Assembly: GCF_001619985.1 (NCBI RefSeq)
Contig: NW_017264196.1
Span: 1,860,001-1,924,000, forward strand
Direction of reading: 5' to 3'
Length of the DNA: 64,000 nucleotides
From: Xylona heveae TC161
Lineage: Eukaryota > Ascomycota > Xylonomycetes > Xylonales > Xylonaceae
This document shows positions 56,202-64,000 of this stretch, piece after piece; the stretch's first letter is position 1; each line of letters starts with the position of its first letter. A program made the position numbers and the translations under genes. The notes beneath the pieces were generated by a model, which saw only the letters and a program-made list of their open reading frames with translations, made no database searches and was not told the DNA's origin.

Positions 56202-57908
56202 ATGTCCAAAAGAAGGACCCTGGATAGTTTCTTCCAGCCGCTGCGAAAGAAGCAGCAACTATCTCCCGAAAATGGGACGGCACAGCGCAATGGCATTCTC
56301 AATAACCACCGTGTTTCAGGATTAAGCCAAGACAGCATTCGGCCAGAGGAAGCAAAAATTCTCGAGGACGGATCTGAGGGCGTCGGTTTACAAGATGCCC
56401 GGGAATTATCATCTCACACTACTTATCCTTTCCCAATACCGTATCTCCCCTCCAACATCCAGTCCATGTTAGGGTTTGCGCCGGCCGCAGAACCAAGCGT
56501 GATCAAAGATCAGCCTGATTTGGATTTACTTTATTTTCAGCCGTATATTCCAAAGGAGATAGCGAGAGACTTGTTTGAGTTTCTCCGCCAGGAATTGTTC
56601 TTTTATAGAGTAAAGTATATGATTAAAAGAGGAGGCGTGGAGACGTTGATCAATACCCCAAGATTGTAAGTGTAACCACATCACGATGGAGGTCGCTGGT
56701 TGGCCTTTTATCTGCTATCATTTGAATTGTATCATACATGCTTCGATTGCTTGTTTCATCGTGGGATTATAAGTTCAACTTGTCTGTTGACTTGCGTTGC
56801 GTTTAAGGGTTTCCCTTTATACAATTGCTTGTTATTCCGTTGTGCTACGTATTTCATCCTGCACTGATTTAATTATTTGCATCCATGATTCGAGCATTCG
56901 AGCAGGATTGATTTTCAAATGCCTTTTTTTGTTGGTTTTATATTCCATGTTCATTTTCCCTATTCAGGGTTTCGTATAGCAACCCGCAACGTTTGTGTAC
57001 ATGCGCTGCCTCTTATCATCTTGCTCTTTGTAAATATGCTCATGCTTCAGCGTAACATTCATACTGACTTTTAGCATTAGTACCACGGTTTTTGGCGTAG
57101 ACGAAACCTCCCGCTTTACCGCAGACGGATCGCTGGTCGATTCGTCCACAGGAAGACCCGTGCCTAAAGATCGATATAGATGCAAACCACGACCAATCCC
57201 ACAATGTCTTAACGAGCTTCGAAAGGTACGGCTCCAATTTGACTTCCTCCTGCCCAAACAATCGCTGTTGGTGTTACTTTTCTTGCCCTTTCTCTTTTCC
57301 TTTCCATACTGCAGACTTTGAAAAGCCAATGTCACTCACACCTATACCCCGCATAGCTCACAGAAGGAAGTACAAATACTACTTATAATTTCTGTCTTGT
57401 CAATTATTACGCCAGCGGATCGGACAGTATATCCTATCACAGCGACGATGAGCGCTTCCTTGGTTCAAATCCAAGTATCGCTTCCTTTTCACTGGGCGCG
57501 AAGCGTGACTTTTTAATGAAACATAAACCTCCTACTGAGAGACCCGGAGCGCCAGGAATGTCCACAGCAACATCGACGTTGTCGTCAGAAACCGCAGGTC
57601 AACCTCTCAAATTTCCACTCGCATCAGGGGATATGATTCTTATGCGTGGCCCAACGCAAGCGACTTGGCTGCATAGCATTCCGAAGCGTAAAGGCAGAGA
57701 AAGTGACCGCGGAAGGATCAACATCACGTTTCGAAAGGCAATGGTACGCGGCGGCACGGAGAATTATTACACGTATAATGTCGGGATGAGTGCAAATGCA
57801 GATGAAAATGGAGGCCGGACAGGGGAGAAAGGGGAGGTGTATCGTTGGGATGGAAGGAGGGAGGAGATGGTGCAGTGGCTTCCTCCTGAGATTAAATCAG
57901 AGAATTAG
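56202..57908 (+). CDS. AlkB-type 2-oxoglutarate/Fe(II) dioxygenase (ALKBH2/3-like DNA repair)
   Basis: Exons 56202-56665, 57081-57225 and 57357-57908 give 386 residues. The family removes alkyl lesions such as 1-methyladenine and 3-methylcytosine from DNA by oxidation. INTPRFTTVFGVDETSRF and PIPQCLNELRKLTEGSTNTTYNFCLVNYYASG lead to the Fe-binding YHSDDERFLG (His and Asp). The second His is in ATWLHSIPKR, and the 2-oxoglutarate arginines are in RINITFRK. The N-terminus MSKRRTLDSFFQPLRKKQ resembles a PCNA-interacting box. I prefer the ATG at 56202 (A at -3) to 56154 (C at -3), which would add 16 residues. Intron 1 is unusually long at 415 bp, and its acceptor (57079-57080 rather than 57073-57074) was chosen by family fit. 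Confidence 0.85.
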
Positions 57909-58552
57909 TGATAGGTCACGGAAAGGAAGTAAAAGTAGGAGCTATTCTGACGTTTGCACCGAGCACTATATGCTTGAGCAGCAAGATCCCTGTATCATTG
58001 CAGCTATGTACGTCCCATGAATTGAAAAGGATGGAATGAATTATACAGCCTTCGCAAGTGTAGGTCTATACCTGGGAGAAACACAATCACAAGATGTCTA
58101 ATGTGACGTCAGAGAAGATACATAGCTGAAGCCTTTCAATCGCTGTAAAGTTCAACCACGTGGGCGGGCAAAAGGATAGCAAGACCAAAGCTTCAGTCAT
58201 AGGTCGAGATGGGTATGATTAACGTCATTGCGGGTGTTTGGCCATCTAAGGACTCTGGAAGATAAGGCATATTGATATTCTCTAATGGCATTCTTCGGAG
58301 AACGTGAGCACGGTAGTCGGAAGCCAGCATTTAGCTCATTATTGAAAGTTCGCAAACTCATTCATTTCACTTTGCCGGGTGCAGTAGATCGGAAGTAATT
58401 TGCACAAACTCCATGAACAGCATTTATTCCATATCCCTAGAATTTTATACTGCTGTTGCAACGCTCGGCGAGCACGAGAGCCTCATCGTGTTACACTCGT
58501 ATCCCTGCCTAATGTTTTGATCTCCATCACCCAAGCGCGAGAAACACAACAT
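57909..58552. other. Convergent 3' region between the AlkB-like gene and rps15
   Basis: About 640 bp without a recognisable gene. It includes the 3' UTRs of both flanking genes. Confidence 0.55.
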
Positions 58553-59409
58553 CTACTTCAGAGGAATGAAACGAGAAGAGTGGGTGGCACCAATACCGGG
58601 CCGACCGTGCTTGACGGGCTTGCTGCGGGGTCGTTAGACGCTGGTATTCCACAAGAAAATTTCGTAGTTGGAGTGAAACGTACTATGAGATGGAGAACTC
58701 TCCCAGGTAGTGGCCAACCATCTCAGGCTTGATCTCAACCTGGTTGAACTCCTTGCCGGAGTAGACACCGACGACGCTGCCGATCATCTCGGGGACGACG
58801 ATCATGTCACGGAGGTGAGTCTTGACGAGGTCAGGCTTCTCGTTGGGTCTAGCCTCCTGCTTGGCCTTGCGGAGCTTCTTGATCAGGCCCATGGGCTTGC
58901 GCTTAAGACCACGGTTGAACCGACGGCGAGCACGGGCGTGGACGACATCCCGGAGCTGTTCAGAAGAGAGGTCGAGCAGCCTGAATCGCATTCCATCAGC
59001 ATCCTGTTTCCTCCAAATGGCTAATATATCCAAACTCCAGACGGTGATATAGGCGAACATACTGGTCAAGGTCGACACCACGGTAGGAAAACTTCCGGAA
59101 CTGTCTCTTTCTCTTGAGCTCTGGATATCGAAAGTCGGGTCAGCGTTTATTCGTATATAGCGGTTTCGATTTCGTCGTGGTAAAATTGCCCGTCCAAAAA
59201 GATTCCATCCTTTTATCCAAACTCATGTCGCCCAAAGGTATTTCCGGGTATCCATATAGCGCGTGTAAAATAGGGAAGTTGAACATACCAGCAGCCTCCT
59301 CAGCGTTCTAGACAAAATTGACCGGTTAGCGATGCGTACTGATATATCGAATGACGGCTTGCGGAAACCATCATTTGAAAGTAAAACTCACGTATTCAAC
59401 GTCAGCCAT
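58553..59409 (-). CDS. rps15: 40S ribosomal protein S15 (uS19)
   Basis: Five minus-strand exons, 59409-59392, 59307-59289, 59120-59063, 58980-58684 and 58622-58553, give 153 residues, the normal fungal length. uS19 lies in the 40S head near the A-site bridge. The sequence runs [40 protein letters not shown], then [25 protein letters not shown]. It continues [70 protein letters not shown] in separate blocks. The first two exons are only 18 and 19 nt. The C-terminal [12 protein letters not shown], essential in the family, lies on the last exon, so the frame ending in SIS at 58683 is just read-through into the intron. Confidence 0.96.
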
Positions 59410-60174
59410 GATTGCGATTATCTCTTCGAAGCTGGATTGACTCTCTTCGAAAAGCCCGTATGGGTCGCTGGGTGTTGGAAAGGCGTCGTCGTTAATCGTT
59501 CGTCGAGCGTAGGCAATCCTCACACACACTCTCGAAGTTGCGTTGAGCCGGGAGCTAAGCGAGTCTTGGCGTCCAGCAGTCCAGAGCCGAGAGACGGTAG
59601 GGTAAGGGCTTGCCCAGCTCGCCAACCTTGGCGCCTCATGCTTAGATACTACGATGGATACGAACAAGGCGTTATCAATGGCGAACGTACGTTCGATGAC
59701 GTTTTGAATTATCCGTATTGTAGCTTTGGGCTGTGTGAAAATTCCTGGTGGCTGTTCATAGAAATTCTATGAGCATCTCTTGATATGGTTGTGGATGGCG
59801 ACGAATGCCTCAGTAATTGGCGCTACAATATTCTCTCCCGATCAATTCAATCAACTACGCTGCTCCAGTATACACTTGGAATTTATCAGAAAGCGGCTTT
59901 AGCTGCGAAAACTATTCACAGCAAAAGAAAGCAATTCAGGGATTAACGGAATTCGGAATGATAAAAGTGCATAAATGATATATCATCCAGCGAATCATTG
60001 ATGCAATTTTGGCCACAAAATCACGAAACAAGCGCACAGCATAGCACACAAGTAAAAGCCAGTGATGAAAAAGGGTATCATCCTCAAAGGACTTTCCATT
60101 TTGTCGCAGCGCTACATAATGCCTATATTTTGCATAACAGTAGTCTGCATGGCCACAGAACTTGGAGAACGCGC
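59410..60174. other. Region between rps15 and the P2 gene
   Basis: 765 bp holding the rps15 promoter (minus strand) and the 3' flank of the P2 gene. No further gene. A GGTAGGGTAAGGGC stretch near 59597, on the strand opposite rps15, resembles AGCCCT-type ribosomal-protein promoter motifs, but weakly. Confidence 0.4.
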
Positions 60175-60562
60175 TTAGTCGAAGAGACCGAAGCCCATGT
60201 CCTCGTCAGACTCCTCCTTCTCCTCCTCCTTCTTCTCCTCGGCCTTCTCCTCAGCAGGAGCGGCGGCACCGCCGGCAGCGGGGGCGGCAGCAGCACCAGC
60301 GCCACCAGAGGGAACGCTGGCGAGCTTCTCGGTACCCTGGGAGATCAACTGTTTGGTGCATTAGCGAAGATGTATTTCTCGAGTTTCGACAGTAAAATCG
60401 TACCTCGGCGATGTCCTTGCCTTCGAGCTCAGCAACGAGCTTGTCAAGGCGGTCGTTGTCGGCCTCGATACCAACAGACTCAAGGACGGCCTTGACGTCG
60501 GCGGCAGAGGGGTTGGTGTTACCACCAACACCGAGGAGAAGGTAAGCGGCAAGGTGCTTCAT
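60175..60562 (-). CDS. 60S acidic ribosomal stalk protein P2
   Basis: Two minus-strand exons, 60562-60404 and 60348-60175, give 110 residues. P1/P2 dimers form the flexible ribosomal stalk that recruits elongation factors. The N-terminal dimerisation domain is [50 protein letters not shown]. The Ala/Gly hinge and Glu/Lys-rich segment lead to the invariant C-terminus [21 protein letters not shown] and the loop GGNTNPSA identify P2 rather than P1. The single 55-bp intron falls after KDIAE. Confidence 0.96.
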
Positions 60563-60853
60563 TTTTATGGAGTCTGTAGGAGTCGTTGCCGTCAGCGCAT
60601 CTGTTCCAAGGATCCATCGTCACGCACGAGCACGGCGGAGCATTTCAAATTTGTCCGCCGTAGAACTCGCGGGAGTGAAGAGAAAAGGTATCGCATACTC
60701 TTAGTTGATCGTTCAACGAACAAGAGAATCAATCGATTTAACCGCGAGTTGAGCGGAGACTGAAACGTCAAGTTCTGTGGGTTGAGGTTTGAAGAGTCGG
60801 AAAGGTTGGAGGAACCGCACGCGAAATTCAATTCAACTCGGCTCGGGCTCTGG

Positions 60854-60878
60854 GACTTTGCCTTGCAACGGCAAAGTC
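60854..60878. repeat. Perfect inverted repeat, 9-bp stem and 7-nt loop
   Basis: GACTTTGCC, then the loop TTGCAAC, then GGCAAAGTC. On the minus strand an A-box-like GGCCCGAAGCGG lies about 20 bp before it, but there is no convincing B box. Confidence 0.9.
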
Positions 60879-61249
60879 TGAGTGCGCTGCTCTAACCGCT
60901 TCGGGCCAAGTGATGCTAGGGCTCGCTTATGTCTCGTCCTTGCCGGGTAACACCTCTACTCTTCGGACTTAGCCACTGCCTGACATTTCTTTGTCCAATT
61001 ATTGGTTCGGGCCCGCTTTTGGGCTTAGTTCTCGGATCCCAATCTGTAACTTGACGTCCACTTCTTCTATCATCGTCGACGGACCCTTCCCTTCCCCGCA
61101 ATTCACTGACACTGGATCTTTCGCTTTCGAGTTCTCGCCCAACTCGTTCTTCTATAAAGTGCCGGTGGTGCGCGCGTAACTCTCTCGTTCTTCCATCTTC
61201 CACCGAAACCGAAGGTTGCGTTTTCTACAACACAACTGTACCCGGCGTT

Positions 61250-61285
61250 ATGCTTAATTCCCAACAAACCCCTCGACAGCGGTGA
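61250..61285 (+). promoter_or_regulatory. Short upstream open frame before spt2
   Basis: ATG CTT AAT ... CGG TGA encodes 11 residues and ends 46 nt before the spt2 start. If it lies within the transcript it could reduce translation of the main frame. Confidence 0.5.
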
Positions 61286-61331
61286 TATTCGTGCTCGAAA
61301 CTTCTATCGAGAGGAGGAATACTCCCTTAAG

Positions 61332-62460
61332 ATGAGTGTATGAACCTTCTCCTCTCGTAAAAGATTTTCTAGGATCAAACTTATCTTTTGTGCAGTTCCT
61401 CAACTCTGTCCTCTCCTCTATCGGTGGCGGGACACCACACATCCCGACACCACCGCGCCCTGCTCCAGCAGCCACGGCTCCTAGATCCACTCAACTACCA
61501 TCAAGGAATGCGAGGAATGCCGCAATATCTGTGACATCCAACGAGACAAGGCCACAAGCGAATTCAGGGCAAAAACGAAAGGCAGAGGAAGAGATTCAAC
61601 GCAATACGAGCAAGGCACCAAAGAATGACTCTGCGCGCCCGGCTCCGCCACCGAACCGGTTTCAATCTTCAAAGCCGATTGCACGACCTAATGGTACACT
61701 ATCGAACACGCCCACATCGACAGCCGCTGCAAGAACCTCATCAGCGACCGCAACAAAAACCGCTCAACCTCCTCCAGCAGCTGCCGCATCATCCGCGGCA
61801 AAAGCGCCCCCGAAGAAGGGGTCCTATGCAGAAATTTTAGCCCGTGCCCAAGCAGCACAGAGCTCATCCAAACAGGTCGGAGTCATCAAGCACAAGCCTG
61901 TGGAGAAACTTACTCGGAAGGAGCGACTAGCTCAGCAGGCAGAGGCAGCGGCTAAAGCGAAGCAAGGAGCCTCTGGTAAAGCCCGTCCTGACGCCAAGGA
62001 TAGGGCAGGAAAAGGCGCAGCTGTGACCAGTGGGAAGGGATCCGACTCAGAGATTACCAAGAAGAAGCAGCCTGTTGATGTCGGTTACAAGGGAACGATG
62101 CGGCCCAAATCCGAGGAACCCGTTTACAAGGGCACCATGAACCGAGCACGAGAAGCGCCTGCTCCAAAGGCCAATACCCCACGACCTTCTTCGAGACATG
62201 CCACTTCAGAACTCGCAAAAGCTGGAATGCCCCTTCGTCCTCCTTCCCGTTACACTTACGCAACGTACTCGGATGAGGAGGAATCAGAAGGGTCGTCTGA
62301 TATGGAAGCTGCTGCGTATGAACTCGAAGAAGAAGAGCAACTAAGTTTACGCACGGCCCGCAGGGAGGATGAAGAGGCACTGAACGAAGAGAATGAGCTC
62401 AAGCGTGTCAAGGAGGAAAAGAAAAGGCGGCTGGCCCAAATGGCTGCCAAACGGAGATAA
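61332..62460 (+). CDS. spt2: Spt2-family chromatin protein (histone H3/H4 chaperone)
   Basis: Two exons, 61332-61337 and 61396-62460, give 356 residues. Spt2 binds histones H3-H4 and DNA in transcribed chromatin. Exon 1 contains only ATG AGT, and exon 2 continues FLNSVLSSIGGG, the usual fungal start. The middle is basic, Ala/Lys/Pro-rich and disordered, with GSYAEILARAQAAQ and KHKPVEKLTRKERLAQQAEA. The conserved C-terminal Spt2 domain has YATYSDEEESEGSSDMEA, YELEEEEQLSLRTARREDEEAL and LKRVKEEKKRRLAQMAAKRR. Two copies of YKGTM with PKSEEP/REAP context occur in the middle. Confidence 0.93.
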
Positions 62461-63652
62461 GGCCCTGCAATTGCCTCGATTCTACCCTCTTTCAACACTA
62501 GCCGTTTGACGCCCTTTCATTTGACCACCTTCCAAGTTCAATTGAATAATTCAAGACTAAATCACACTTACGTCCTAATATCTAACACCACACTCGTCCT
62601 CTCGAAACACTGCATGGCGGAAGACGAAGCATTTTCGGCGCTATCCCCTTTTATTCTCTTCTGTTTCTGTTTGCTTTTCTCCTCGCCATCCGTTCTGCAT
62701 CGCTATTTGCTTTTTTTAAACACCTTCGATGAACGAATGAGCGCCAGTGTTTTTTCTTTCTCGTTACATATTATCAAGCGGAGCAAGGAGAAGGGGCGTT
62801 TTCTGAGATTATTATTCTTATCACCTGTTTATCGTGTTCAGTGGTTCTTTCCATTTGTTCATTCAATCATCAACTGCGCCTTCCATTCCTGGAATCATGC
62901 TTATTATTAACTCTGCAAACCATGCACATTCTCCCATAACGCGTTTGAACTCAAGTCCCTTCATGTTTAGTGAACCCAACAATACATTTCTGAGTTTGGG
63001 AACAAGCCGCGCATTTATTACAGACTTTTCATCGTCTGCGATACCTACCGCGTATTTGGGTAGCAGTTGTTCAACAGCATGAAATTAGTTAGGATTAGTA
63101 CCAGACTGTGTTCGAGTTTGGATTAATATTTAACATTCTCATCATTATCATTATCACTTAATTTATCATCTTCATTATTTATCAATTTTACCATTATCAT
63201 TATCATTGTCATCGTCACTGTCATCATCCCTTAATCTATTCTTATCAATAAATTGGTCATTGTTCTAAGTTTTTTATCCTTTTTTTTATCTCACCAGTAT
63301 AACAATTAGGGCGATCGTCTCTCTCCCTCTTCATCTTTGAATAGGACATGGAAGGAAAAGCTTACTATCAAGGAACACTGTAAAGTCCACTCCGTTTCGA
63401 CATTATAACGTTCCAGGAGATTCGGGCGCAGTTTGTAGCCTACCAATTGTTGCCGGACGCCCAAATGACCACTAACGGTATTGAGCAAGTACATTTTATC
63501 TAAACGATACTATAGACGCCGTATATTTTATTTCCTAACATAAGCGTGCCCGTAAAGAAGGTCTTGTTGCCATTTTAAATCGAATGCAAATGATTCGTTA
63601 CTTTGCTATCGTTATCACATCAAGAGAGGCATTCTGACCTCTTAATTTTATT
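62461..63652. other. Convergent 3' region between spt2 and the hydrate dehydratase gene
   Basis: 1.2 kb with no credible gene. The stretch 63130-63230 is a degenerate (CATTAT/CATCAT)n simple-sequence region. Confidence 0.6.
63130..63230. repeat. Degenerate (CATTAT)n / (CAT)n simple sequence
   Basis: About 100 bp composed mostly of TCATTATCATTATCA-type units with interruptions. Confidence 0.75.
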
Positions 63653-64000
63653 TTACAGCCGGCTTTCCTCCCTTTCACCAATCAGGTTCTGGAAAGCAAC
63701 GGTGACTTGCTCCGTTAAATCACTCGCCTGGAGACTGCGGCCGTGCTTCTTATACGCCAACCGCGAGCACTCGCGAGTAATGCTAGACGCACCAAACGCG
63801 ACGAGAGCCAACAATTCGGACTCGTCCATATCGTTTTCGTGGTCCCAGATACGGTCCAGATAGGCTTTTCGGTATGCAAGGAGTGTACCCAGAGAACCGG
63901 TCAGCGTGTCACCTTGGCCACCAGAGCGCTTGTATCCGCCTTCAATGTCGGAGACGAGCGTGCGTTCGCCATTGGAAATGTAGTCCACTGCGCCCTTTTG
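63653..64000 (-). CDS. ATP/ADP-dependent NAD(P)H-hydrate dehydratase, C-terminal part (cut by window edge)
   Basis: Only the last 115 residues are present, as the gene continues beyond 64000. The enzyme repairs hydrated NAD(P)H (NADHX) using a nucleotide as phosphoryl donor and belongs to the ribokinase-like carbohydrate kinase fold. The diagnostic block is [23 protein letters not shown], carrying the anion hole and catalytic Asp of GxGDxLx[38 protein letters not shown] then matches the C-terminal helices. The stop is at 63653-63655. Confidence 0.92.
   Translation of the reverse strand, partial: QKGAVDYISNGERTLVSDIEGGYKRSGGQGDTLTGSLGTLLAYRKAYLDRIWDHENDMDESELLALVAFGASSITRECSRLAYKKHGRSLQASDLTEQVTVAFQNLIGEREESRL

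Larger units (their letters stand above)
60563..61331. promoter_or_regulatory. Divergent promoter between the P2 gene and spt2
   Basis: 769 bp between the two start codons. It includes a perfect hairpin at 60854-60878, a TAGGGCTCG sequence near 60917 resembling ribosomal-protein promoter elements, and a short upstream frame before spt2. Confidence 0.5.

Noticed and set aside
57459-57475. Perfect tRNA T-arm-like CTTGG-TTCAAAT-CCAAG
   Set aside because: It lies within the coding sequence of the AlkB-type enzyme (ERFLGSNPSIA) and no other cloverleaf arm fits around it.
59332-59772. 146-codon plus-strand frame over the 5' end of rps15
   Set aside because: Antisense to certain rps15 exons and promoter; no domain.
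60840-60930. Possible minus-strand tRNA gene
   Set aside because: An A-box-like sequence and a strong hairpin are present, but there is no B box, acceptor pairing or clean anticodon arm. Kept only as a hairpin.
1-64000. Mobile elements, CRISPR arrays, viral relics, secondary-metabolite cluster
   Set aside because: No transposase, reverse transcriptase, integrase, capsid, long terminal or inverted repeats, or biosynthetic core enzymes were recognised anywhere in the window.

Overview
This 64 kb window is nuclear DNA of a filamentous ascomycete, most likely a eurotiomycete of the Aspergillus/Penicillium/Talaromyces kind. The reasons are short introns (mostly 50-120 bp, GTRNGT...YAG) in nearly every gene, UncA-type kinesin-3 and HapB proteins close to the Aspergillus forms, long pyrimidine-rich leaders, and compact convergent/divergent gene pairs. 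The genus is an inference from protein sequence alone. No viral, LTR, LINE or DNA-transposon gene was recognised. Exon structures below were worked out by hand from splice signals, reading phase and family conservation.

Left part (1-25 kb): a LIM-RhoGAP of the Lrg1/Rga type (+), an unrecognised Ser/Gln-rich protein with very many SQ/TQ dipeptides (-), a GNAT acetyltransferase (+), eIF3 subunit D (+), the kinesin-3 motor UncA (+), the tRNA m1G37 methyltransferase Trm5 (-) and the CCAAT-binding factor subunit HapB/NF-YA (-).

Middle (25.2-32.4 kb): a 7.3 kb stretch upstream of hapB without a credible gene. It carries inverse CCAAT boxes, microsatellites, an 8-bp tandem repeat, four copies of the 9-mer TACTCCGTA within 1.4 kb, and a telomere-like CCTARAA repeat.

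Right part (32.4-64 kb), dense with conserved housekeeping genes: borealin/Nbl1 (-), proteasome Rpn10 (+), TRAPP Trs23 (-, start codon split by an intron), RNA polymerase II Rpb4 (+), Ars2/Serrate (-), TspO/MBR protein (+), an intron-containing tRNA-Tyr(GTA) (+), glycerol-3-phosphate acyltransferase (+), succinate dehydrogenase flavoprotein (+), proteasome ATPase Rpt1 (-, with an 8-nt exon), chaperonin CCT4 (+, with a GC-AG intron), an AlkB-type dioxygenase with a PIP-box-like N-terminus (+), ribosomal proteins S15/uS19 (-) and P2 (-), the Spt2 chromatin factor (+), and the C-terminal end of NAD(P)H-hydrate dehydratase (-) running off the right edge.

Functionally the genes are unrelated housekeeping loci, not a cluster. 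Themes that recur are protein turnover and folding (Rpn10, Rpt1, CCT4), translation (eIF3d, S15, P2, Trm5, tRNA-Tyr) and transcription/chromatin (Rpb4, Spt2, HapB, Ars2). The most unusual signals are in gene architecture: stop-free introns of 3n length in four genes, a split ATG, an 8-nt micro-exon and a GC-AG intron. The other notable items are the SQ/TQ-rich orphan protein and the gene-free, motif-rich region upstream of hapB.
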